NCBI GenBank assembly: GCA_913775215.1
Contig: CAJYKO010000256.1
Coordinates: 1 to 5,409 of the forward strand
From: an uncultured Devosia sp.
GTDB taxonomy: Bacteria > Pseudomonadota > Alphaproteobacteria > Rhizobiales > Devosiaceae
DNA: 5,409 nt
Reading direction: 5' to 3'
This document shows, piece by piece, positions 1 through 4,789 of this stretch. The translations under genes and the position numbers were made by a program. The first letter of the stretch is position 1. Every line of letters starts with the position of its first letter. The notes beneath the pieces are model-generated. The model worked only from the letters and a program-made list of their open reading frames with translations. It was not told the origin of the DNA and made no database searches.

Positions 1-398
1 CGCGACAGCGCCTCACGCGAGGCTGGGGTGCACTGGCGGTGGAGGCGCGAAAAGCCGGTATAGCCGGAATTGAACGCACCGGCTAGCCGCTGGCGGCGGT
101 CTTCATCAGGCTCGTCGAGAGAGATCAATTCCGACATCTGGGCGCGCCAGTCCTCGTTACCGGCTTGGCAGAGCGGCTCAAGGTAATAGAGGCTGCCCAT
201 GACTTCCGCGAGGCGCTCCATCTGGCGCTGATAGGGCGGGTCAATGGCAAGGGTTGGCGTCGCGAGGGTGAGGGCGAGGAGGAGAGGAGCGAGCGTTTTG
301 GCGAGAATTGAGCGCGCCGTGACCCCCACCCGGCCTCTCCCTGACAGGGGGAGGAGAAAAGCATTGGAGACAGAATGGGTATGGGAAGGCGTCATCAT
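1..398 (-). CDS. TIGR02301-family small secreted protein, C-terminal part cut by window edge
   Basis: The frame reads leftward off the window, so the C-terminus is missing; 132 codons are visible. After a positively charged stretch (ARSILAK, residues 28-34) comes a hydrophobic core (LAPLLLALTLA, 36-46) ending ATPTLA, a good signal peptidase I site near residue 51. The mature part begins IDPPYQRQMERLAEVMGSLY and has two cysteines (C77 in EPLCQAG, C123 in HRQCTP) that could form a periplasmic disulfide. I recognise this pattern as the TIGR02301/DUF2385 family of alphaproteobacteria; its function is unknown. I chose ATG 396-398 because GAGG lies 5 bases upstream and the Nudix stop is only 9 bases away, implying translational coupling. 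That start gives an unusually long n-region containing a palindromic repeat (residues about 14-27). GTG 327-329 would give a conventional 28-residue signal peptide and is the main alternative. Confidence 0.8.
   Translation of the reverse strand, partial: MMTPSHTHSVSNAFLLPLSGRGRVGVTARSILAKTLAPLLLALTLATPTLAIDPPYQRQMERLAEVMGSLYYLEPLCQAGNEDWRAQMSELISLDEPDEDRRQRLAGAFNSGYTGFSRLHRQCTPASREALS
320..357. repeat. Short C/T-rich palindromic repeat inside the start region of the secreted-protein gene
   Basis: On the plus strand CCTCTCCC (334-341) and GGGGGAGG (347-354) flank the loop TGACA, making an 8-pair stem with one T-G wobble; on the opposite strand that pair becomes a C-A mismatch. A run of C (322-326) precedes it. 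The C/T-rich arm followed by a G/A-rich arm resembles the second stem of the two elements at 1625-1746, so it is probably a shorter relative. It lies in the open frame of the minus-strand secreted-protein gene if ATG 396-398 is the start, or forms its leader and ribosome-binding region if GTG 327-329 is used. Confidence 0.6.
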
Positions 399-407
399 GC
401 CCGCCTC

Positions 408-809
408 TTACCAGTTCTGGCCCAAAATTTTAAAACACTCTTTGATCACGTCATCGAGGCGCGAGGTGGTGCGGAGAGCGAGAAGCATGCCCGGGTCGGC
501 CCAGTTGTGGTCGAGGATTTCGCTCGAAGGTTTGACCGTACCGACATAATCGGTGGTGGTGAAGACGGCGAGGCGATAGGTGCCGTCGCGGCCCAGTTCC
601 TGTGTCATGACATGGCGCGGATTGCGCACGGTGAGGCCGAGCTCCTCCTGCACTTCGCGGATGGCGCATTGTTCGATGGTTTCATTGGCTTCAAGGCGAC
701 CGCCCGGAAAAGTCCACAGGTTCTGGTAAGGCGGCAGGGCGCGCTTGATGAGCAGGATTTTGCCGTGGCGTACGATGCCGACGCTGGCGGCATTGGGGAG
801 AGCGGTCAT
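408..809 (-). CDS. Nudix hydrolase
   Basis: The 133-residue product carries a complete Nudix box at residues 37-59: G37-x5-E43-x7-R51-E52-V-x-E55-E56-x-G58-L59, with the metal-binding glutamates present. It is preceded by the usual family lead-in (VGIVRHGKILLIKRA, then NLWTFPGG). Nudix enzymes hydrolyse nucleoside diphosphates linked to another group (for example ADP-ribose, NADH or oxidised nucleotides) with Mg2+ in the cytoplasm; the substrate cannot be told from sequence, and a COG1051-like ADP-ribose-type enzyme is only a guess. The same frame is open up to ATG 873-875, but that codon overlaps the start of the divergent SRAP gene and adds 22 residues unlike the family, so I chose ATG 807-809, where the fold normally starts. 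No good Shine-Dalgarno precedes it. It is probably the first gene of a two-gene operon with the secreted-protein gene downstream. Confidence 0.88.
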   Translation of the reverse strand: MTALPNAASVGIVRHGKILLIKRALPPYQNLWTFPGGRLEANETIEQCAIREVQEELGLTVRNPRHVMTQELGRDGTYRLAVFTTTDYVGTVKPSSEILDHNWADPGMLLALRTTSRLDDVIKECFKILGQNW

Positions 810-873
810 GGCCCGAGCAGTTTGCGATTCGTCTGCAATGACATTACCTCGTGAGAAGTAAAGGAGACACGCC
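810..873. promoter_or_regulatory. Divergent control region between the Nudix and SRAP genes
   Basis: These 64 bases separate the two divergent start codons and must hold the promoters if each gene has its own here. For the SRAP gene the ribosome-binding site AAGGAG (861-866) lies 7 bases before ATG 874-876, which fixes that start. I see no convincing -35/-10 pair in either direction and no alphaproteobacterial LexA-type GTTC-N7-GTTC site. On the minus strand a 12-codon open frame (ATG 842-844 to TGA 806-808) ends overlapping the Nudix ATG as ATGA. Confidence 0.55.
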
Positions 874-1617
874 ATGTGCGGACGCTATGCGGCGACTTTG
901 CCGCCCGAAATGATGGTCGAGCTCTTCAAGATCTTGAAAGAGCTGCCCATGGTGCCGCGCTACAATATCGCGCCCACCCAGCCCATCGCCGCCGTCTGGG
1001 AAGAGGGCGGGCGACGCGAGGGGCATTTTGCGCGCTGGGGTCTGGTGCCGCGCTGGGTGAAAGATCCGCGCGAATTTCCGCTGCTGGTCAATGCGCGGGC
1101 CGAGACAATGCGGGAAAAGGCGGCGTTTCGCGATCCGCTCAAACACGGGCGCTGCATCGTGCCGGCGAGCGGCTATTATGAGTGGCACACGGGGCCGGAC
1201 AAGAAAAAGCGGCCCTATTACATCACCCGGGCCGATGGGCAGCCGATGGCGCTGGCCGGGCTTTATGCGACCTGGAGCGGGCCGGAGGGCGAAGAGGTCG
1301 ATAGCGTTGCGACAATTACCGTTGCGGCCAATGCCCAGCTTTCGGCGATCCATGATCGCATGCCCGCGATTTTGCTGGACGAGCGGCAGATCGATGATTG
1401 GCTCAATGTGCGCGAAGTCGGGGCGCCGGAAGCGGCGCAGATGGCGCTGCCGCTTGAGGATGGGGTGCTGAAATTCCATCCCGTTTCGACGCGGGTCAAT
1501 TCGGCGCGGGACGATGATCCGGGGCTGATCGAGGAGGTCACGGAAGAAAAGCCGGAGCCGGTGGCGGTGAAGCCGAAGAAGGGTGCCGGCGGTGGCGGAC
1601 AGATGGATCTGTTTTGA
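874..1617 (+). CDS. SRAP-domain (YedK/HMCES-like) abasic-site DNA-protein crosslinking protein
   Basis: The 247-residue protein starts MCGRY, giving Cys2 at the N-terminus once Met1 is removed. In the SRAP family this cysteine forms a thiazolidine crosslink with abasic sites in single-stranded DNA, shielding them during replication. The other active-site residues are present: N31 in RYNIAPTQ, E103 in SGYYEW and H160 in IHDRMP, with the conserved RWGLVPRW (54-61) and NARAET (73-78). Length and motif order fit a full-length YedK homologue. The older name SOS response-associated peptidase reflects a proposed autoprotease activity. After the core (to about residue 210) comes an acidic, then Lys/Gly-rich, apparently flexible tail ending GAGGGGQMDLF, which resembles the bacterial beta-clamp motif QL(S/D)LF. 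The start is fixed by AAGGAG 7 bases upstream. It is transcribed divergently from the Nudix gene. No SOS box is visible. Confidence 0.95.
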   Translation: MCGRYAATLPPEMMVELFKILKELPMVPRYNIAPTQPIAAVWEEGGRREGHFARWGLVPRWVKDPREFPLLVNARAETMREKAAFRDPLKHGRCIVPASGYYEWHTGPDKKKRPYYITRADGQPMALAGLYATWSGPEGEEVDSVATITVAANAQLSAIHDRMPAILLDERQIDDWLNVREVGAPEAAQMALPLEDGVLKFHPVSTRVNSARDDDPGLIEEVTEEKPEPVAVKPKKGAGGGGQMDLF

Positions 1618-1624
1618 GGTCCCC

Positions 1625-1678
1625 CTCATCCGTCTCGCCCCTTGGGCGAGCCACCTTCTCCCCGAGAGGGAGAAGAAT
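1625..1678 (+). repeat. 54-base palindromic intergenic element, copy 1
   Basis: The element holds two perfect stem-loops: CTCGCCC (1634-1640) / GGGCGAG (1644-1650) with loop CTT, and CTTCTCCC (1655-1662) / GGGAGAAG (1668-1675) with loop CGAGA. It begins 8 bases after the SRAP stop. A second copy lies inverted at 1693-1746, identical by hand alignment at 42 of 54 positions with no gaps. It resembles the mosaic intergenic palindromes (RIME-like) known from rhizobia; that link is from memory. There is no T-run, so it is not a classic intrinsic terminator, but it may end or stabilise transcripts of the convergent genes. Confidence 0.8.
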
Positions 1679-1692
1679 AAGATGGGGGCACC

Positions 1693-1746
1693 ATTCCTCT
1701 CCCACTTGGGGAGAGGGTGGATCGCGCGAAACGCGAGACGGGTAAG
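1693..1746 (-). repeat. 54-base palindromic intergenic element, copy 2 (inverted)
   Basis: Read on the minus strand this aligns without gaps to the element at 1625-1678. Its stems are TCGCG (1722-1726) / CGCGA (1732-1736) with loop CGAAA, and CCTCTCCC (1696-1703) / GGGAGAGG (1709-1716) with loop ACTTG. It stops 2 bases short of the hemerythrin-like gene's stop codon. The 14 bases between the two copies (1679-1692) show nothing else. Because the copies face each other, single-stranded DNA or a read-through transcript could also form one long hairpin between them. Confidence 0.78.
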
Positions 1747-1748
1747 GG

Positions 1749-2306
1749 CTACATAATCTCAAAATAACCCAGGGCATCGCCCATGGCTTCTTCTTCCCAG
1801 CCGAGGTGGGAGAGGAGCACGCGTTCGAGGGCGTGGTAGATGTCGCGCGCGTCGGTGTAACGCGAGGGGCTGGGTTCTGTCGCGAGCGCGTTGAGGGCAT
1901 CGACGAGGCGTTCGAGGAGTTCATGCACGACGACGTGCTCGGCGGTGAGCCGATCGGCGATGGCCTTGAAGGCAGGGCCTTGCTCGGCGAGCACGGGAAA
2001 GAGGTGGTGATCCTCGATCGTGTGATGGGTGTTCACGATGCCGCAGTGCTGGCCGCAGAGATTGCCGAAGCGCCGATAGTTGGCGAGCATGGCCATGTCA
2101 TTGGCTTCGGCGGCGATCTCTACCGGGGTGACCTCATGCGCATTGGCGCGCTCGATCAGCTTGGCGAGCGTTTTCATGTTGTCGCGCAAATGATCGTGGA
2201 TCATGCGCAAATGATGGCCGGGCGCGCGCTGGGCCTCGGTAAGATTTTCGAGGACAGGAACGGGCGGACGCGTCGCGTCGTCGAGGAATTTGATATCGAG
2301 AAGCAT
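1749..2306 (-). CDS. Hemerythrin-like (HHE) domain protein
   Basis: The 185-residue, mostly helical protein carries a histidine/glutamate set typical of four-helix di-iron hemerythrin domains: H37 and H39 in MIHDH, H94-x3-E98 in NTHHTIED, H124-x3-H128 in AEHVVVH, and H167-x3-E171 in SHLGWEE. Canonical hemerythrins end with H-x4-D; here the last pair is H-x3-E, as in many bacterial HHE proteins. Such proteins bind a non-heme di-iron centre and are linked to O2, NO or redox sensing, iron storage or stress tolerance; the role of this one is unknown. No signal peptide or membrane segment is evident, so it should be cytoplasmic. I chose ATG 2304-2306 (MLLDIKFLDD); the frame remains open to TTG 2397-2399, but that extension would run into the toxin-antitoxin promoter and looks non-family. 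No strong Shine-Dalgarno supports either. It converges on the SRAP gene and diverges from the toxin-antitoxin operon. Confidence 0.85.
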   Translation of the reverse strand: MLLDIKFLDDATRPPVPVLENLTEAQRAPGHHLRMIHDHLRDNMKTLAKLIERANAHEVTPVEIAAEANDMAMLANYRRFGNLCGQHCGIVNTHHTIEDHHLFPVLAEQGPAFKAIADRLTAEHVVVHELLERLVDALNALATEPSPSRYTDARDIYHALERVLLSHLGWEEEAMGDALGYFEIM

Positions 2307-2364
2307 GGTGAAGAGATGGGCGAGGGGAACGCCGGGTGCAAGAAGGCACAGGGGAGTGACCAAC

Positions 2365-2393
2365 TTGTAGAAATGTGCGGACAGGCCTAGATT
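2365..2393 (+). promoter_or_regulatory. Candidate sigma-70-type promoter of the toxin-antitoxin operon
   Basis: TTGTAG (2365-2370) and TAGATT (2388-2393) are separated by 17 bases and match the -35 and -10 consensus at 3 and 4 of 6 positions. The predicted start of transcription is near 2400, giving a leader of about 22 bases before the antitoxin ATG. The match is moderate; placement just upstream of the operon and over the operator palindrome is the main support. Confidence 0.4.
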
Positions 2394-2409
2394 AGCCAAG
2401 CTTAGCTAA
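2392..2409. promoter_or_regulatory. 18-base near-perfect palindrome, probable autoregulatory operator
   Basis: TTAGCCAAGCTTAGCTAA is an inverted repeat centred on AAGCTT; 8 of 9 base pairs match, the exception being C2397/A2404. It begins in the candidate -10 box and spans the predicted transcription start, ending 12 bases before the antitoxin ATG. Type II antitoxins with Phd/YefM N-termini commonly bind such palindromes to repress their own operon, so this is the obvious binding site. It also lies upstream of the divergent hemerythrin-like gene. Confidence 0.55.
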
Positions 2410-2421
2410 CGATGATGGCGC

Positions 2422-2712
2422 ATGACGACGGTCAATATGCTGGAGGCCAAGACGCAGCTTTCCAAGCTCGTCGAGGCGGTTGAAAGCGGCGCGGAAGCCG
2501 AGATCATCATCGCACGCAACGGCAAGCCTGCGGCACGGATCGTGCCGATTGCGGCTGCGCGGCAGCCTATCCTGTTTGGGTTGGCCGAGGGCAAATACGA
2601 TCCGATCGACTGGGACGAGTGGGATCGGCAAAGCGTCGAAATCGCCAAGATCATGCTGGAGGGCGAAATCTTCCCGCCGGCAAAGGGCGATGATGATGCG
2701 TCTGCTGCTTGA
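2422..2712 (+). CDS. Phd/YefM-type antitoxin of a type II toxin-antitoxin pair
   Basis: The 96-residue protein has the Phd/YefM N-terminal pattern: TTVNMLEAKTQLSKLVEAVE (residues 2-21) followed by EIIIARNGKPAARIVPI (27-43), the dimerising and DNA-binding half. The second half (LFGLAEGKYDPIDWDEWDR onward, about 51-82) resembles the segment by which such antitoxins wrap and block a PIN-domain toxin. It ends in an acidic, Ala-rich tail. It is first in the operon and its last 17 bases overlap the toxin gene, the standard layout. The cognate toxin is a VapC-like PIN protein; VapC toxins paired with Phd/YefM-fold antitoxins are common. It presumably represses its own promoter through the palindrome at 2392-2409. 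No clear Shine-Dalgarno precedes ATG 2422-2424; a short leader may limit the need for one. Confidence 0.9.
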   Translation: MTTVNMLEAKTQLSKLVEAVESGAEAEIIIARNGKPAARIVPIAAARQPILFGLAEGKYDPIDWDEWDRQSVEIAKIMLEGEIFPPAKGDDDASAA

Positions 2713-3079
2713 TACGCATGTAGCAATCTGGGTTGTTATGGACCCGAAGAAAATCCCCCAGCATATTCGTCGGCTGATGAGCCGGCCTGACATCGAAGTT
2801 CTGGTTTCAGTTGTTTCCCTCTGGGAAATTGCCATCAAGTTCAGCAGGCGCGGTCACATGCCCTTTTCAGGAGAGATCGCTAGGCACGAATTTGAAGCTG
2901 CCGGTATTCAATTATTGAGCGTCTCCGCGGAGCATGCAGTCGCCGTAGACGGCCTTGCTATGGCCCACGGTGACCCATTCGACCGGCTTATCCTTGCTCA
3001 GGCCCTCTCTGAGGGTCTTCGCTTGTTGACGCACGATGCGGCGCTCGCCGGGTACAGCGACACCATCATCACCTGGTGA
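2696..3079 (+). CDS. vapC: VapC-type PIN-domain ribonuclease toxin
   Basis: The 127-residue protein is a complete single PIN domain. The acidic metal-binding residues appear in order: D6 in LLLDTHVAIW, E44 in SLWEIAIK, D93/D96 in HGDPFDRLILAQA, and D114 in LLTHDA. The D-T-H start and H-x-DPFDR signature match the VapC branch that pairs with Phd/YefM antitoxins. These toxins cut RNA (often tRNA or rRNA) with Mg2+ in the cytoplasm; the target here cannot be read from sequence. The start lies in a run of three in-frame ATGs (2690, 2693, 2696). I chose the last because AAAGGG (2682-2687) is then 8 bases upstream and the protein begins MRLLLD as in relatives. Hand counts give about 52% G+C over 2821-2940 against 65% over 1081-1140 in the SRAP gene, which suggests acquisition. 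Confidence 0.93.
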   Translation: MRLLLDTHVAIWVVMDPKKIPQHIRRLMSRPDIEVLVSVVSLWEIAIKFSRRGHMPFSGEIARHEFEAAGIQLLSVSAEHAVAVDGLAMAHGDPFDRLILAQALSEGLRLLTHDAALAGYSDTIITW

Positions 3080-3123
3080 TCCAAACGAGCGAAGTTCTGA
3101 TGGCCATCGGAGCGATCTGCCTT

Positions 3124-4551
3124 TCAGGACGGCTCGACGCCTAACATCTTGCCCGGATTTAAAATCCCGTTGGGATCGAGCGCCGTTTTGATCGATCGCA
3201 TCATTTCGAGCGCGACGGGGTCTTTGACCTGCTTCAACAGATCGACCTTGAGCTGGCCGATGCCGTGTTCGGCGGAGACCGAGCCGCCGAGTTTGAGCAC
3301 CACGTCGTAGATGACCTTGTGCACGGCCTCGTCATATTGGGCCATGAAGGCTTTGGAATCGGCGCCGGGGGGTTGGGAAAAGTTGAAGTGAATATTGCCA
3401 TCGCCCATGTGGCCGAAGGGGACGGGGCGGATGCCGGGGGAGACGCGGGCGGCGGCGGCGGAGCCTTCGGCGATGAGGGCGGGGATGGCGGCGATGGGCA
3501 CGGAGACGTCGTGCTTGATCGAGGCGCCTTCCTTGTACTGGCACTCGCTCATCTGTTCGCGGAAAGCCCACATGCGGGTGCGTTCGGCAAGGGATTCAGC
3601 GAGCGTCGCATCGGTGATCAGATCGCGCTCGAAGGCGTTTTCGAGGGCGGATTGCAGGGCGCCGGGTTCGGCACCGGCCATACGGGTGACTTCGATCAGC
3701 GCATACCAGGGTGATGGGCTGGCGGTGGGGTCGGCATCGAGCATGCCGTGGCGAAGCTGGAAATCGAGGCCGATCTGGGGGATCAGTTCGAAGGCATTGA
3801 GACGGCCGCCGAGACGCTGGCGCATGAGCTGGAAGAGGATGAGGGCAGCATCGGGCGAGGCGACATTGACGAGCGCGGTTTCGTGGTCCTCGGGCAGTGG
3901 GAAGATTTTGAGGGTCGCCGCCGTGATGATCCCGAGCGTGCCTTCGGCGCCGACGAGCAGGTCTTTCAAGTCATAGCCGGTATTGTCTTTTTTGAGCGCA
4001 TTGAGGCCCTGATAGAGCCGGCCATCGGCGAGGACGGCTTCGACGCCCATGGTCAGTTCGCGGGCATTGCCATAGGCGAGGACGTTGACGCCGCCTGCGT
4101 TGGAGGAGAGGACGCCCCCGATGCGGGCCGAGCCTTGCGAGGCGAGCCAGAGCGGGAACATGGCGCCCTGGGCTTCGGCGGCTTTGTGGGCGTTTTCGAG
4201 GATCACGCCGGATTCGGCGGTCATGACGCCAGCGGCCGTATCGATCGAGCGGATGCGATCGAAGCGGGCGAGGCTGACGATGACCTCGCTGCCGAGGAGC
4301 GGCACTTGGGCGCCAACGAGGCCGGTATTGCCACCCTGGGGGATGATGCCGACGCGATTTTCATTGGCCCAGCGGAGCAGGGCCTGGAGCGCGGGAACAT
4401 CGGGTGGTGTGACGACGGCGGCGGCAGGGGTATGGAAACGCTTGCGCGGCTCCTTGAGATAGGCATCCATTCTTTGCGCATCGGCGATGACGGCATCGTG
4501 CCCCAGAAGGGCAGAAAGGCCGCTGGCGATTTCGCTTTGTGACAGGGACAT
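3124..4551 (-). CDS. FAD-linked D-2-hydroxyacid dehydrogenase (GlcD/DLD/D2HGDH family)
   Basis: The 475-residue protein has the vanillyl-alcohol-oxidase-type FAD domain in its first half: PQGGNTGLVG (71-80), SQGSARIGGVLSSNAGG (138-154) and VGAEGTLGIIT (200-210). The FAD-oxidase C-terminal domain follows, with FGHMGDGNIHFN (379-390; H381 and H388 expected metal ligands), SAEHGIG (426-432) and LNPGK (464-468). The order and length match bacterial D-lactate, D-2-hydroxyglutarate and glycolate (GlcD) dehydrogenases, which oxidise a D-2-hydroxyacid to the 2-oxoacid and pass electrons to quinone, a flavoprotein or cytochrome. Substrate is not decidable; no glcE, glcF, serA or lactate permease gene is adjacent. 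No transmembrane segment or signal peptide is seen. ATG 4549-4551 is preferred because GGAGGT lies just upstream; the frame also extends to 4596 but that adds 15 unconserved residues. It is a single gene, convergent with the toxin gene across a 44-base gap that holds only a 10-base palindrome. Confidence 0.92.
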   Translation of the reverse strand: MSLSQSEIASGLSALLGHDAVIADAQRMDAYLKEPRKRFHTPAAAVVTPPDVPALQALLRWANENRVGIIPQGGNTGLVGAQVPLLGSEVIVSLARFDRIRSIDTAAGVMTAESGVILENAHKAAEAQGAMFPLWLASQGSARIGGVLSSNAGGVNVLAYGNARELTMGVEAVLADGRLYQGLNALKKDNTGYDLKDLLVGAEGTLGIITAATLKIFPLPEDHETALVNVASPDAALILFQLMRQRLGGRLNAFELIPQIGLDFQLRHGMLDADPTASPSPWYALIEVTRMAGAEPGALQSALENAFERDLITDATLAESLAERTRMWAFREQMSECQYKEGASIKHDVSVPIAAIPALIAEGSAAAARVSPGIRPVPFGHMGDGNIHFNFSQPPGADSKAFMAQYDEAVHKVIYDVVLKLGGSVSAEHGIGQLKVDLLKQVKDPVALEMMRSIKTALDPNGILNPGKMLGVEPS

Positions 4552-4554
4552 GGG

Positions 4555-4560
4555 ACCTCC
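4555..4560 (-). promoter_or_regulatory. Ribosome-binding site deciding the dehydrogenase start
   Basis: On the minus strand GGAGGT lies 3 bases before ATG 4549-4551. The strong anti-16S match, though tightly spaced, favours this start over the in-frame upstream codon at 4594-4596. Confidence 0.7.
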
Positions 4561-4789
4561 GGACTGGCGCGCAGAATGTGTCACTTCCTCTGCCACAGGC
4601 AGAGAAGGGATGCCAGAAAGACGTCATGGGCATGGCAGTTTCCCGTTTCTGGCGCTGGCATCGTTGGGCAAATCGGATACGGTACCGCCAGGTTCGGTTT
4701 TCGCGACGGAAGCGGCGCGGGACGGCCTCAAACGGGCGAATGGGCGTTCGTTTCAACTCTAGTCCAAGGTCGCGCCGCTTGGCGCGTTT
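4561..4789. promoter_or_regulatory. Divergent intergenic region with inverted repeats
   Basis: About 230 bases lie between the dehydrogenase and histidine phosphatase starts with no supported gene. It holds a 7-pair hairpin CTCTGCC (4588-4594) / GGCAGAG (4598-4604) with loop ACA. Next is a wide inverted repeat GCCAGAAA (4612-4619) / TTTCTGGC (4646-4653), 26 bases apart, with GACGTC inside the left edge of its spacer. A third is the hairpin CGCGCC (4771-4776) / GGCGCG (4781-4786) just before the phosphatase start. The first two could be operators or leader structures for the dehydrogenase gene. I see no confident -35/-10 pair on either strand. Confidence 0.45.

Noticed and set aside
375..854. 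A 159-codon plus-strand open frame opposite the Nudix gene
   Set aside because: No motif, and the minus frame carries a perfect Nudix box.
810..873. SOS (LexA) box upstream of the SRAP gene, given its old name
   Set aside because: No GTTC-N7-GTTC or E. coli-type CTGT-N8-ACAG site is present in the 64-base control region.
844..1629. A 261-codon minus-strand open frame opposite the SRAP gene
   Set aside because: It is rich in Arg, His and Pro with no recognisable motif, and the plus-strand frame has all SRAP catalytic residues and a good ribosome-binding site. It is a high-GC antisense shadow.
1806..2390. A 194-codon plus-strand open frame opposite the hemerythrin-like gene
   Set aside because: Gly/Glu/Val-rich with no family pattern; the minus frame has the ordered metal ligands.
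3080..3123. Palindromes GATGGCCATC (3099-3108) and ATCACC-T-GGTGAT (3068-3080) at the end of the toxin gene, as a terminator
   Set aside because: They have no real loop and no T-run, so they are not a convincing intrinsic terminator; short palindromes of this size are expected by chance.
2300..3130. Insertion sequence ends, target duplications or att sites around the toxin-antitoxin module
   Set aside because: I looked for direct or inverted repeats flanking the module and for a tRNA end or transposase fragment and found none.
3748..4542. A 264-codon plus-strand open frame opposite the dehydrogenase gene
   Set aside because: Acidic and Gly-rich composition typical of the reverse of a GC-rich gene; the minus frame has complete FAD-binding motifs.
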